A DNA stretch of 64,000 nucleotides from Cytobacillus luteolus (GCF_017873715.1 NZ_JAGGKM010000002.1:434001-498000), one strand, 5' to 3'; counted from the first letter of the stretch, positions 9,221 through 17,904 are shown. The notes: generated from the sequence alone by a model not told the origin. Made by a program: numbers and translations.

Positions 9221-10114
9221 TTAACCCCTCCTTTTTTCCAATCCTTTTATAGAATGATATAGAAAATTTGTTATTGGCAAATCAATCTCTTTCCGTTTAC
9301 CAATCTCAAGAACGTAACCTAAAATAGCATCTATTTCTGTTAGACGCCCTTCTTCAAGATCCTTTAGCATCGATGACCTATTAATTGAGGTTTTATCACA
9401 AACCTCTACTACCCGATCCCATAACTCCCTATTTTTACACGGAAGCACAGAAATTACTTCATTGAAAAGCACCTTCATTGTCTCAAAGAAAAAATTATTT
9501 CTCAGAAGTTCTCCATTCGTTACTCTATAAACAGAGGTAAGTGGATTTATCACACTATTTATAACCAACTTTTCTGTTAACATTTGGGACCAGTCTTCTT
9601 CAAAAATAAAAGGAAAGTTTTCAGACTCTACTGTTGTAATAATATCGGAAACAATTGATGAGCAACCTTTAAAAGGGCTTATTTTCGTTCTTCCTATTCC
9701 TGTATGTTCAACAGCATGACTTGATAAAAGCATTGATCCATGCTCAACTACCCCAACGTGAATAGAGTCGTTATCGAGCTTGTCCAGGTAATGGATGTGA
9801 CCCATTCCATTTTGTATGAATAATATAGATTTTGCTTGATTAATAGATGGAAATTGAACGATTAAGTCAGGTAGATGATATTGTTTAACAGCTATTATTA
9901 GTAGATCCAATTGTTCTATACTTTGATTTTGTAAAATTTCGGCACTGACTTTAATGTTGAACTTATGTCCATTTCGTATTAATAAGAGACCTTCATTATT
10001 TAACCGTTCCCTTTGGTCCAATTTCCTTGTATAAATGGTTACGTTATTTGTTGGAGCAATGTAAGAGGCAAACAATAAGCCTATAGCTCCCGCACCAATA
10101 ATTCCTACTTTCAT
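9221..10114 (-). CDS. 2-dehydropantoate 2-reductase (PanE/ApbA family)
   Basis: The family reduces ketopantoate to pantoate with NADPH for CoA synthesis. The 297-residue protein opens with the dinucleotide-binding GAGAIG (residues 7-12), followed later by the conserved IAVKQYH and IQNGMGH segments around the active site, a Lys in EKLVINSVINPL, and the C-terminal helical domain with SSMLKDLEEGRLTEID. It is the positional counterpart of ylbQ (panE) in B. subtilis. The ATG at 10114 gives the usual N-terminus; seven more in-frame residues upstream are possible but atypical. Several paralogues of this family exist, so physiological substrate is inferred. Confidence 0.87.
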   Translation of the reverse strand: MKVGIIGAGAIGLLFASYIAPTNNVTIYTRKLDQRERLNNEGLLLIRNGHKFNIKVSAEILQNQSIEQLDLLIIAVKQYHLPDLIVQFPSINQAKSILFIQNGMGHIHYLDKLDNDSIHVGVVEHGSMLLSSHAVEHTGIGRTKISPFKGCSSIVSDIITTVESENFPFIFEEDWSQMLTEKLVINSVINPLTSVYRVTNGELLRNNFFFETMKVLFNEVISVLPCKNRELWDRVVEVCDKTSINRSSMLKDLEEGRLTEIDAILGYVLEIGKRKEIDLPITNFLYHSIKGLEKRRG

Positions 10115-10204
10115 ACCAACACCCACTAACCACATGATTACTCATATTTTACCAAATGATTATCTGTTCGTTAAGAACAAATAAATAATAAGTTTTTCGC
10201 ACAT

Positions 10205-10237
10205 AAAAAAATAGCGAGAGAAGTCTCGCTATTTTTC
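10205..10237. terminator. Bidirectional terminator after the acyl-CoA carboxyltransferase gene
   Basis: ATAGCGAGA and TCTCGCTAT form a stem flanked by A and T runs, so it can work on either strand; it directly follows the stop of the carboxyltransferase gene. Confidence 0.85.
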
Positions 10238-10239
10238 TA

Positions 10240-11781
10240 TTAAACTGGATATACAGGGTGCTTTTTAAAACCAGATGCTAGTACTTTCGTGTCATAATAG
10301 GCAAATCTGTCACAGAGTACGTCGCGTAAATCAGAAGCAGCAACGATATCGTCGATAATCATCTCTGAAGCTAATTTGTATATATCTATTGTCTCTTTAT
10401 ATTCCTGGTGCTTTTGCTGGACGAATGCAATCTTTTCCTTAGGATCTTCGATTTCATTGATTTTGTTTGAATATACAGCGTTAACCGCTGCCTCAGGTCC
10501 CATAACTGCAATTTGTGCTGTTGGTAAAGCGATACAGCAATCTGGCTCAAAAGCCGGGCCAGCCATTGCATAAAGACCTGCTCCATATGCTTTACGCACA
10601 ACAACAGAAATTTTTGGAACTGTTGCAGAACTCATCGCAGCAATTAGTTTAGCTCCATGGCGAATAATTCCAGCTCTTTCAACCTTCGTACCAATCATAA
10701 ACCCTGGCACATCAGCTAAGAATAATAACGGAATATTAAATGCATCACACAAAGTGATAAACTTCGCTGCCTTATCAGCAGAATCCACAAACAATACTCC
10801 ACCCTTTACTTTCGGCTGGTTAGCAATAATACCAACTGGTCGGCCATCTATTCTAGCTAAACCAGTAATAATTTCTGCAGCAAATAGTTTCTTAATTTCA
10901 AAGAAGCTTCCTTCGTCAATTAAAGCATCAATACACTCATACATATCAAAAGGGGCGTTCTGGTTTTCTGGTATAATATCAACTAGATTACGACCTTGTT
11001 TTGGAGAAACACTTTCAGTAATTGTCGGTCGCTTTTCGAAGTTTTCAGGGAAGTAACTGAGATACCCTCTAGCAATGTTAATGGCTTCTTCTTCATTACT
11101 CGCTAGTACATCGCCACAACCGCTAACTGTACAGTGCATTCTAGCACCGCCCATTTCTTCAAGCGTAACCTTCTCCCCAATTACCTTCTCAGCCATTCTA
11201 GGAGATCCTAAATACATTGAAGCATTTTTATCAACCATGATTACAATGTCACAAAATGCTGGTATGTATGCTCCACCTGCAGCAGACGGTCCAAATAAGA
11301 TACAAACCTGAGGAATCATTCCAGAAAACTTAACCTGATTATGAAAAATCCGGCCAGCTCCACGTCGGTTTGGGAACATATCGAGCTGATCGGTTATTCT
11401 AGCCCCTGCTGAATCTACTAAATAAAGTAGAGGTACACGTAACTTTTCAGCTGTTTCTTGGATACGAATAATTTTTTCAACTGTTCTGGCACCCCATGAC
11501 CCAGCCTTTATGGTTGAATCATTTGCCATCACACAAACTGTTTGACCATTCACTTTTCCAATGGCAGTAACCACACCATCAGCAGGCAAGTCTCCTGCCT
11601 GATTGTTTGCAAATTTACCATCTTCAGTGTATTCCCCATTATCAAATAACAATTGTAAGCGGTCACGAACAAATAATTTATTTTGTTCTTTCAGCTTCTG
11701 ATGGTATTTTTCATGACCACCCGCTTCTATTTCTTTTACCTTCTCATTAAGTCTTTGCTCTAAATCATTTGTTTGAATCAT
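10240..11781 (-). CDS. Acyl-CoA carboxylase carboxyltransferase subunit
   Basis: This crotonase-fold carboxyltransferase moves CO2 from carboxybiotin to an acyl-CoA. It has 513 residues, normal for PccB-type subunits. N- and C-terminal carboxyltransferase domains are both present; GPSAAGGAYIPA and KAYGAGLYAMAG supply the two oxyanion holes, and ADVPGFMIG is conserved. The segment PTAQIAVMGPEAAVN resembles propionyl-CoA carboxylases more than methylcrotonyl-CoA carboxylases, which usually carry PNARISVMGG there. It is last in a three-gene operon with biotin carrier and biotin carboxylase. B. subtilis has a similar set (yngE, yngHB, yngH) elsewhere in its genome, so this block is an insertion relative to that order. 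Confidence 0.9.
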   Translation of the reverse strand: MIQTNDLEQRLNEKVKEIEAGGHEKYHQKLKEQNKLFVRDRLQLLFDNGEYTEDGKFANNQAGDLPADGVVTAIGKVNGQTVCVMANDSTIKAGSWGARTVEKIIRIQETAEKLRVPLLYLVDSAGARITDQLDMFPNRRGAGRIFHNQVKFSGMIPQVCILFGPSAAGGAYIPAFCDIVIMVDKNASMYLGSPRMAEKVIGEKVTLEEMGGARMHCTVSGCGDVLASNEEEAINIARGYLSYFPENFEKRPTITESVSPKQGRNLVDIIPENQNAPFDMYECIDALIDEGSFFEIKKLFAAEIITGLARIDGRPVGIIANQPKVKGGVLFVDSADKAAKFITLCDAFNIPLLFLADVPGFMIGTKVERAGIIRHGAKLIAAMSSATVPKISVVVRKAYGAGLYAMAGPAFEPDCCIALPTAQIAVMGPEAAVNAVYSNKINEIEDPKEKIAFVQQKHQEYKETIDIYKLASEMIIDDIVAASDLRDVLCDRFAYYDTKVLASGFKKHPVYPV

Positions 11782-11802
11782 GTTGCTCCCCCTAAAAAAA
11801 TA

Positions 11803-12015
11803 TTATTCAAGAACTAACAGTACATCGCCCTCATTTACAAAATCACCAATCGCCACTTTAACATCAGCAACTTTTCCAGACTCTAGGCTCTCTACTGGAA
11901 TTTCCATTTTCATTGACTCTAACATTAATACCTCTTGACCAGAATTAACCTCGTCTCCCACATTTACTAATACATTCAATACCGTTCCTGCCATAGATGC
12001 TGTAATTTCTTTCAT
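11803..12015 (-). CDS. Biotin carrier protein (biotin/lipoyl attachment domain, stand-alone)
   Basis: At 70 residues this is a bare biotinyl domain with no extension. The biotinylated lysine is in the ESMKMEIPV motif at about residue 36, and the symmetric half is visible in TASMAGTVLNVLVNVGDEV. It would carry carboxybiotin between the biotin carboxylase and the carboxyltransferase encoded on either side, 28 and 21 nt away. It resembles the B. subtilis biotin/lipoyl attachment protein YngHB. The ATG at 12015 has a strong AGGAGG site. Confidence 0.9.
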   Translation of the reverse strand: MKEITASMAGTVLNVLVNVGDEVNSGQEVLMLESMKMEIPVESLESGKVADVKVAIGDFVNEGDVLLVLE

Positions 12016-12043
12016 GATTGTTTCCTCCTAGGATAATTAGTTT

Positions 12044-13384
12044 TTAAACAGTCAATGCTGTTTTAGTTAAATAGTTTGTTGTGTAGTTACCATCTTTAAA
12101 GGATTCCTCTTTTAAAACCGCTAGAAACAAAGGAATATTTGTCTTGATCCCCTCAACTCTAAGTTCAGATAAAAATTGATAAGCCTGTTCCAACGCATGG
12201 TTACGAGTTTCACCACTTACAATGATTTTAGCAATCATCGGATCATAAAAAGGACTTACAGTTGAGTTAGATTCATAACCACTATCAACACGCACACTTA
12301 AATTGGTAGGATATGTAAATAGATTAATCAAACCTGGAGATGGTAAAAACTTTACCGGATCCTCAGCGTACAACCTAAATTCGATTGCATGTCCTCTTGA
12401 CTGAATTTCATCTTGCGTTAGTGGTAAAGGTTCTCCTCCAGCAACAAGTATTTGCCATTTTACTAAGTCTAGATTTGTAACCATCTCTGTGATTGGGTGT
12501 TCAACTTGAAGTCGAGTGTTCATTTCTAAGAAATAGAACGATTCATTTTCATCTACAATAAACTCAATGGTCCCTGCATTAGCATAACCAACATGCTTAG
12601 CAGCCATGATTGCTGCTTCATAAATCTTAGCCCTTGTATCATCAGTTATAAAAGGTGATGGGGTTTCTTCGATTACTTTTTGGTTCCTTCTTTGGATTGA
12701 ACAATCTCGCTCAAATAAATGAACAACATTTCCATGATTGTCTCCAAATATTTGAACTTCGATATGCCTTGCTTCAGCGATAAATTTCTCTATAAATACT
12801 TCATCATTTCCAAAATATGCTTTCGCTCTTGCTTTTGTAGAATCAAAAGCTTTCTGTAAAGCGGCCTCATTATCGCAGCGAATCATACCAATTCCACCGC
12901 CACCCCCACTAGCTTTAAGCATAACTGGATAGCCTATTTCATTTGCATATTCGCAAGCTTCTTCCAATGAAGTAATACCTGTTTCACTACCCGGAACGAC
13001 CGGAACTCCAGCATCAATCATTGTTCTACGAGCTATGACTTTATCACCCATCAGTGAAATAATGTCAGGGCTCGGTCCAATAAATACAATGCCTTTTTCT
13101 ATTATTGTTTTTGCGAAATCACTATTCTCAGATAAAAAACCATAACCAGGATGGATGGCATCGACCTGCTCCATTTCAGCAATTTCGATAATTTTTTGGA
13201 TTTGTAAATAAGATTTAACAACCGGTGGTTCACCAATTCTATACGCTTTTGTTGCTTGTTTAACAAACGGTAAATCTTTATCAGCGTCTGAATAGATTGC
13301 GATTGTCTCTATTCCAAGTTCGTTACACGTTTTAATTATTCTTGAAGCGATTTCTCCACGATTTGCTATCAATATTTTTCGCAA
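12044..13384 (-). CDS. Biotin carboxylase subunit of acyl-CoA carboxylase
   Basis: The enzyme carboxylates biotin with ATP and bicarbonate. Its 446 residues cover the N-terminal biotin carboxylase domain (ILIANRGEIASRI), the ATP-grasp domain with glycine-rich ASGGGGGIGM, and the C-terminal domain after EMNTRLQVEH; HPGYGFLSEN is also present. It lacks the biotinyl and carboxyltransferase parts seen in pycA in this same window, so it must act with the two following small operon genes. It probably begins at TTG 13384, eight bases after AAAGGGG. A CcpA-type site lies about 80 bp upstream. Its role as catabolic (propionyl-type) rather than fatty-acid-synthesis AccC is inferred from the operon. Confidence 0.9.
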   Translation of the reverse strand: MRKILIANRGEIASRIIKTCNELGIETIAIYSDADKDLPFVKQATKAYRIGEPPVVKSYLQIQKIIEIAEMEQVDAIHPGYGFLSENSDFAKTIIEKGIVFIGPSPDIISLMGDKVIARRTMIDAGVPVVPGSETGITSLEEACEYANEIGYPVMLKASGGGGGIGMIRCDNEAALQKAFDSTKARAKAYFGNDEVFIEKFIAEARHIEVQIFGDNHGNVVHLFERDCSIQRRNQKVIEETPSPFITDDTRAKIYEAAIMAAKHVGYANAGTIEFIVDENESFYFLEMNTRLQVEHPITEMVTNLDLVKWQILVAGGEPLPLTQDEIQSRGHAIEFRLYAEDPVKFLPSPGLINLFTYPTNLSVRVDSGYESNSTVSPFYDPMIAKIIVSGETRNHALEQAYQFLSELRVEGIKTNIPLFLAVLKEESFKDGNYTTNYLTKTALTV

Positions 13385-13465
13385 ACTATAAACCCCTTTC
13401 TTTTTATACTCAGGCTACGCCTTAATAATGTTATTCTACAAATTTTTTAAAATTCCTTCTTTTTC

Positions 13466-13479
13466 TGTAACCGCTTTCT
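13466..13479. promoter_or_regulatory. Candidate CcpA binding site (cre) before the acyl-CoA carboxylase operon
   Basis: TGTAACCGCTTTCT matches the cre consensus TGNAANCGNWNNCA at all defined positions but the last. It lies between the divergent biotin carboxylase gene and ylbP, overlapping a weak -10-like TATAGA on the minus strand, where binding would repress the carboxylase operon. Confidence 0.5.
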
Positions 13480-13559
13480 ATATTTAATACAGAATTTTAT
13501 GTAACTTTAGTATATAATGAGTATATCACAGTAAATTTTTGAGTAGGAGGAAAACTAAA

Positions 13560-14033
13560 TTGGTACTTACGAAGGTTGAACGTTTATTAATAAATTATAA
13601 AACGTTAGAGGAATTTAAAAAATTTAAAGAATATGGTTTACAGGAACTTTCTATGTTGGAAGATCTTCAAGCGAATATTGTTGAAAATGATAGCGATTCA
13701 CCCTTTTACGGAATTTATTATGGTGATAAACTAGTTGCCAGAATGAGCTTATATCGCTTTGACAAAAAGTTAGATAAATATTTCGATCCACCTCAAGATT
13801 ATTTGGAGCTTTGGAAGCTTGAGGTTCTCTCAGATTATCAACGTAAGGGATTTGGAGAAGCGTTAGTTAATTACGCTAAAAGTTTTAACTTACCAATTAA
13901 GACGAATCCAAGAGTAAAATCAGAAGACTTTTGGAACAAAATGGGCTTTAAACCAGTAACGTATGATATGGAGAGAGACTTAGGAGAAAATCCACTCGTT
14001 TGGTTTCCTGAAGGCGTTCAAGAACAGAAATAA
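13560..14033 (+). CDS. ylbP: GNAT-family N-acetyltransferase YlbP
   Basis: A 157-residue GNAT protein, the positional and sequence counterpart of B. subtilis YlbP. The acetyl-CoA binding motif A is visible as LWKLEVLSDYQRKGFGEALVNYAK (about residues 86-109), with QRKGFG forming the pyrophosphate loop; the C-terminal part contains DFWNKMGFKPV. The natural substrate is not known to me. The start is a TTG at 13560 placed nine bases after AGGAGG; the longer reading frame would run through that ribosome binding site. It is divergent from the acyl-CoA carboxylase operon and is followed by a strong terminator. Confidence 0.88.
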   Translation: MVLTKVERLLINYKTLEEFKKFKEYGLQELSMLEDLQANIVENDSDSPFYGIYYGDKLVARMSLYRFDKKLDKYFDPPQDYLELWKLEVLSDYQRKGFGEALVNYAKSFNLPIKTNPRVKSEDFWNKMGFKPVTYDMERDLGENPLVWFPEGVQEQK

Positions 14034-14044
14034 TGTACAAAAGT

Positions 14045-14079
14045 AAACAGCTGAACCTTTCAAGGCTCAGCTGTTTTTC
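14045..14079. terminator. Bidirectional terminator between ylbP and the rsfA-type gene
   Basis: AACAGCTGA pairs with TCAGCTGTT across an 11-nt loop, followed by TTTTTC on the plus strand. The two flanking genes converge on it. Confidence 0.82.
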
Positions 14080-14100
14080 ATTTTAATAGCTAGCAAATAA

Positions 14101-14733
14101 TCATTTCTCAATTCTTTCAAGATTGCCGTTTCGGTCCATCTGGAATTTCACCTTCCGACTTCTTTCGTCCTCTTGCAGGACAACCATTTTTCTTGCTCTT
14201 TCCATAATTTCTATAAGAGCATTATAATCCTCTTCTATCACTTCTAAATTGTTTGCTAGCGTACCGTTTTCCTCTAATAAATTTCGATTTTTTTCTTCAA
14301 GAGAAAGAATCACTTCTCTCAATTCAGTGTTTTCTTGCTTAAGCAACTCATGATTTTGTTGAGACTGCTCATACTCCTCTAGAAGAGTAATTATCTTTCG
14401 GATAGTTGAGACTTCTATTGTTTTCGGTAGCTGAACATTAGCCTCTTCTTGATCGTCACTATTATCCCTAGAAGCTATAGGGGCTTCAAGCACAGTAGAG
14501 TCTTTTTTAGCCTCTTTCCTTTGCTTTTTTGCGAGCTCGATCCCCGATTTATATTGCTTCCTCACATAAGAATTCCATCTGAACCCACACGCTGCAGAAG
14601 TTCTTGATAATTTTTTACCAACTTCCTCAAAAGCAGCTAACTGTGTTCCGCCATCACGAATATGACGAAGTACAACCTCAGCTAATAAAAGATCTTCATC
14701 TTGTGTCCAGGCATCCTGGCGTGTTGTTGTCAT
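14101..14733 (-). CDS. ylbO: RsfA-family prespore regulator (YlbO-like)
   Basis: RsfA-type proteins are Myb/SANT-like DNA-binding regulators active in the forespore of Bacillus. The 210 residues start with a SANT-like domain (AWTQDEDLLLAEVVLRHI then FEEVGKKLSRTSAACGFRWNSYVRKQY), followed by an acidic linker, then a long leucine-zipper-like coiled coil (about 110-190). It sits between ylbP and rpmF like ylbO in B. subtilis. The ATG at 14733 has GGAGGG in front; the longer frame would add 14 residues with no such site. DNA target and exact timing are inferred from the family. Confidence 0.85.
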   Translation of the reverse strand: MTTTRQDAWTQDEDLLLAEVVLRHIRDGGTQLAAFEEVGKKLSRTSAACGFRWNSYVRKQYKSGIELAKKQRKEAKKDSTVLEAPIASRDNSDDQEEANVQLPKTIEVSTIRKIITLLEEYEQSQQNHELLKQENTELREVILSLEEKNRNLLEENGTLANNLEVIEEDYNALIEIMERARKMVVLQEDERSRKVKFQMDRNGNLERIEK

Positions 14734-14839
14734 AATACTCCCTCCTAGTGAATGCTTTTTTCTATACATATGCACCTACTAGAAAAGATAGACTACTGAG
14801 AATTCTATCAATAAAAGAATATAAGGAAAAAAGTTCTAT

Positions 14840-15601
14840 TTATTTACCCTGCAAAAATGCATCGACTGCATGATGATGCTCATCTAATTCCCAAAGATAT
14901 GAACATCTCTCAATTTCAGAAAACATTCTTTCTTTAAATGTTACATCCCATTTTCTTACGGCAACCATTTTGTAGGCTGAAAGAACTTGAGTACTTAATG
15001 AAAGATACGGCACTAAATAAGAATTGCATTCTTCAAACAACTTTTCAGGTTCAACTACTTTATGTACATACCCTATTTGTTTTGCCTTTTCTGGAGTCAA
15101 AATAGTTGCGGTCATTAACATCTCCATAGCATGGTCATATTTCATTTTTTCAAGGAGCATGGTTGCACCACCCCATCCAGTAGTGATGCCTAACTTACCT
15201 TGGACAAATCCTATTTTACTGGTAGAACTTGAAATTCGAAAATCACAAGCTGTTGCTAACTCTGCCCCTCCACCAATACATGTTCCATTTATTAAAGCTA
15301 TTGTTGGCTTGGGTAAGCAAAGAAGTGAATACAGAATAGCTCCCATTCTGGAGAGCATATCATAAGCTTGGAACTTCGACCTTAAATCATGAAACACTCC
15401 CAAGTCACCGCCAGCACAAAAGGCTTGATCGCCACTTCCAGTTATAACGAGAGCCTTAGCATTGTTATTAATAGAAACTTCCTCGATGGTTTTTTCAAGT
15501 CCATCCATGACATCATAATCAATTGCATTCCGTTTATCTGGACGATTGATTGTAAACCAGACAATACCAGACGCATCCATTCTAACAGCATACTTTTCCA
15601 T
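14840..15601 (-). CDS. Crotonase-family enoyl-CoA hydratase/isomerase-like protein, possibly a decarboxylase
   Basis: The 253-residue protein has the crotonase fold: NRPDKRNAID near residue 19, the oxyanion hole AFCAGGDL near 61-68, and GGGAELATACD near 110-120. The first catalytic Glu of true hydratases is kept (Glu114), but at the second Glu position a Gln appears (around 134, in FVQGKLGITTGWGG). The TxGWGG pattern resembles ethylmalonyl/methylmalonyl-CoA decarboxylase-type members (ECHDC1) more than hydratases. It is absent from this place in B. subtilis, where rpmF and ylbO are adjacent. The ATG at 15601 has GGGAG upstream. Substrate is unknown. Confidence 0.8.
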   Translation of the reverse strand: MEKYAVRMDASGIVWFTINRPDKRNAIDYDVMDGLEKTIEEVSINNNAKALVITGSGDQAFCAGGDLGVFHDLRSKFQAYDMLSRMGAILYSLLCLPKPTIALINGTCIGGGAELATACDFRISSSTSKIGFVQGKLGITTGWGGATMLLEKMKYDHAMEMLMTATILTPEKAKQIGYVHKVVEPEKLFEECNSYLVPYLSLSTQVLSAYKMVAVRKWDVTFKERMFSEIERCSYLWELDEHHHAVDAFLQGK

Positions 15602-15677
15602 CAAAGCACTCCCAACTAACCAATTTTATATTCATTATAGATTAAAAGTGTAGATAAATGGGATAATTTTAGACAAT

Positions 15678-15715
15678 AAAAAAACAAAGCAGTCATGATG
15701 ACTACTTTGTTTTTT
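15678..15715. terminator. Terminator after rpmF
   Basis: CAAAG.AGTCAT and ATGACT.CTTTG form a stem flanked by A-rich and T-rich runs, directly downstream of the rpmF stop on the minus strand. Confidence 0.85.
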
Positions 15716-15725
15716 CAGCAACAGA

Positions 15726-15902
15726 TTAACCGTTGTTTACTACTTCTTTTCCTTTGTATGTTCCGCATGCTTTGCATACGCGATGAGCTAGTTTCATGTC
15801 ACCACAGTTTGGGCATTCTACCATACCTGGTACTTGAAGCTTGAAATGTGTACGGCGTTTTCTTTTTGCAGTTTTAGATGTTCGTCTAAAAGGTACAGCC
15901 AT
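15726..15902 (-). CDS. rpmF: 50S ribosomal protein L32
   Basis: L32 is a small zinc-binding protein of the large ribosomal subunit. The 58 residues show the basic N-terminal tail [17 protein letters not shown] and two Cys pairs, CPNCG and CKACG, which coordinate zinc; this is the zinc-containing form. The ATG at 15902 has AAGGAGG eight or nine bases upstream. It follows ylbN by 68 nt, the usual pairing in Firmicutes, and probably shares its promoter. Confidence 0.97.
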   Translation of the reverse strand: MAVPFRRTSKTAKRKRRTHFKLQVPGMVECPNCGDMKLAHRVCKACGTYKGKEVVNNG

Positions 15903-15970
15903 TATTCCCACCTCCTTAAAACAAGAATTAAGATGGATATGAAGGCCGGATAATGCCGGTTCTTCTAATC

Positions 15971-16489
15971 TTAGTCTTTTTTGTCGTTTTCAAAAAATTT
16001 TGATAACCCAGCCAAACGTGGATCAATTTGATTGCTCTTGTCTTCCTCAGAAATAACTTCCCAGTCGCGACCTGTTTGTGGTGCGCCACCAGCAGGGTTT
16101 TCGTCTTCACTAAAAACCTGCAAAGGAATTTCAAGAAGAATCAATTCTCTTATAATTGGATATAAGTCAATCATTTCTCCATGCACAACATGAGCATCTT
16201 CATCAGCTTCGAAATCTGATGTTTGACTTAGTAAAAATGTCTCAGTTGACTTAACTTCGAACGGGTAGTTTACGTCTACTAACGTTCGAGAACAAGGTAG
16301 AATCATTTTACCTGAAATTGATAGATGAAAGGTAACTTTTTTTGAACTAAGGTCAGCTGTTCCACTAACAATAACAGGATCAATACCTCTTATTGAGTTG
16401 ACTCCTATAAGTTCACTAGCATCTACCGATTCATTGAATGATAATCCTTTATTTTTCAACTGATGTAGTTGAGTAATTGACCATTTCAT
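15971..16489 (-). CDS. ylbN: DUF177 family protein YlbN (YceD-like)
   Basis: This 172-residue protein belongs to the DUF177 family, found upstream of rpmF in most bacteria and thought to take part in 23S rRNA or ribosome assembly. Visible markers are the N-terminal [11 protein letters not shown], the central [14 protein letters not shown] segment, the acidic DFEADEDAH, and the conserved tail with [11 protein letters not shown] consensus sigma-A promoter lies 20-60 bp upstream. GAGGTGATTTC precedes the ATG. Confidence 0.9.
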   Translation of the reverse strand: MKWSITQLHQLKNKGLSFNESVDASELIGVNSIRGIDPVIVSGTADLSSKKVTFHLSISGKMILPCSRTLVDVNYPFEVKSTETFLLSQTSDFEADEDAHVVHGEMIDLYPIIRELILLEIPLQVFSEDENPAGGAPQTGRDWEVISEEDKSNQIDPRLAGLSKFFENDKKD

Positions 16490-16518
16490 AATGAAATCAC
16501 CTCAAGGCAACAAAGGTA

Positions 16519-16547
16519 ATTATAGCTTTGTAGATTTGATTTGTCAA
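16519..16547 (-). promoter_or_regulatory. Consensus sigma-A promoter for ylbN-rpmF
   Basis: On the minus strand TTGACA (16547-16542) and TATAAT (16524-16519) are separated by 17 bp, an exact consensus match. Transcription would start near 16512, just before the ylbN ribosome binding site. Confidence 0.85.
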
Positions 16548-16569
16548 TATTTTTTCTTTACACTATAAT
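16541..16569 (+). promoter_or_regulatory. Sigma-A promoter for tmcAL, sharing its -35 with the ylbN promoter
   Basis: TTGTCA (16541-16546) and TATAAT (16564-16569) are 17 bp apart. The -35 overlaps by five bases with the opposing -35 of ylbN because TTGTCAA reads TTGACAA on the other strand. The 5' leader to the GTG of tmcAL would be about 85 nt. Confidence 0.75.
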
Positions 16570-16661
16570 ATAGACAATCTAATTATACTTTAACACGTTT
16601 GTTGCGAAAATCAAAAAAAATAATAAATTTTTTAAAATTATGTTTATAGGAGCGTACGATC

Positions 16662-17897
16662 GTGAAGTCAGTTGGTGTTGTAGTCGAGTATAATCCCTTC
16701 CATAATGGACATTTATATCACATTGAACAAACTAGAAAACACACAAATGCAGATTGCATTGTAGCTGTAATGAGCGGTAACTTCTTACAAAGAGGAGAGC
16801 CTGCACTTCTTTCAAAATGGTACAGAACAAAAATGGCCCTTCAAGGTGGAGCTGATATTGTTATTGAATTACCTTATGCTTTTGCCACTCAAAAGGCAGA
16901 AATTTTTGCGAATGGCTCTATTTCTATTCTAGATGCCATCGGCTGTAGTGAAATGTGCTTCGGGAGTGAACACGGAACAATTATAGATTTCAACAAGACG
17001 GTATCATATATGATAGAAAATGAAGAAACCTTTAATATTAAAATTAAAAATACTGTTAAACAAGGTTATAGTTATCCTAAAGCTGCTTCACTTGCTTATT
17101 ATGAACTAGAAGGACAAGAATCATTCTTAGATTTATCAAGACCAAACAATATTTTAGGCTATCATTATGTAAAAGCCATTAAGGATCAACAATCTTCAAT
17201 GAAACCTACTACAATACAACGAACAGGGGCAGGCTACCACGATGTCGAGCTCCCACCCGAGAATATAGCAAGTGCCACAAGCATTCGTAAAGCTCTACTG
17301 GAGGAAGAAGTTAGTCTGGAAACAATTAAACAGTTTGTTCCAGTTACAACTTCAAATGAATTAAAAAAATACCTTTCTGAATTTCAGCTATTACACAGCT
17401 GGGAAGATTATTTTTCATTGTTAAAATATAAATTAATGACTTTAACCGCTAAAGACCTTGAAAATTTATATGAAATGGAAGAAGGTCTTGAAAATAGACT
17501 TATTTCCCATATTTCAAACTCACATACCTTTGAGGAATTTATGAAAAAAATAAAGACTAAGCGATATACTTGGACCCGACTTCAAAGGGCGTGTTGTCAC
17601 ATTCTAACACATACAACGAAACAGCAGATGTCGACCGTTAAAGATAATCCCAAAGCCACCTACTTACGGCTACTAGGAATGACAGTAACAGGACAAAGGT
17701 ATTTAAAAACTGTAAAAAAAGATCTTTCTCTACCTTTAGTTGCGAATTTATCATCATATAATGATCCATTATTAGAACTTGATAAAAAAGCTGCAAATAC
17801 ATACTCAATGATTTTTCCAGAACCAATTCGATCAAAAGTCTTGAAGCTTGAGTACTCAACACCACCCATTCGATATAATGAAGAAAACGTGAATTAA
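16662..17897 (+). CDS. tmcAL: tRNA(Met) cytidine acetate ligase TmcAL (YlbM)
   Basis: TmcAL makes N4-acetylcytidine at the wobble position of elongator tRNA-Met from acetate and ATP. The 411 residues carry the nucleotidyltransferase-like N-terminus VVEYNPFHNGHLYHIEQ with the HxGH motif, the SGNFLQRGEPAL segment, and RPNNILGYHYVKAI further on. The start is GTG 16662 with AGGAG about ten bases upstream. Divergent from ylbN and convergent with ylbL, exactly as ylbM in B. subtilis. Confidence 0.94.
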   Translation: MKSVGVVVEYNPFHNGHLYHIEQTRKHTNADCIVAVMSGNFLQRGEPALLSKWYRTKMALQGGADIVIELPYAFATQKAEIFANGSISILDAIGCSEMCFGSEHGTIIDFNKTVSYMIENEETFNIKIKNTVKQGYSYPKAASLAYYELEGQESFLDLSRPNNILGYHYVKAIKDQQSSMKPTTIQRTGAGYHDVELPPENIASATSIRKALLEEEVSLETIKQFVPVTTSNELKKYLSEFQLLHSWEDYFSLLKYKLMTLTAKDLENLYEMEEGLENRLISHISNSHTFEEFMKKIKTKRYTWTRLQRACCHILTHTTKQQMSTVKDNPKATYLRLLGMTVTGQRYLKTVKKDLSLPLVANLSSYNDPLLELDKKAANTYSMIFPEPIRSKVLKLEYSTPPIRYNEENVN

Positions 17898-17904
17898 TAA
17901 TAAA

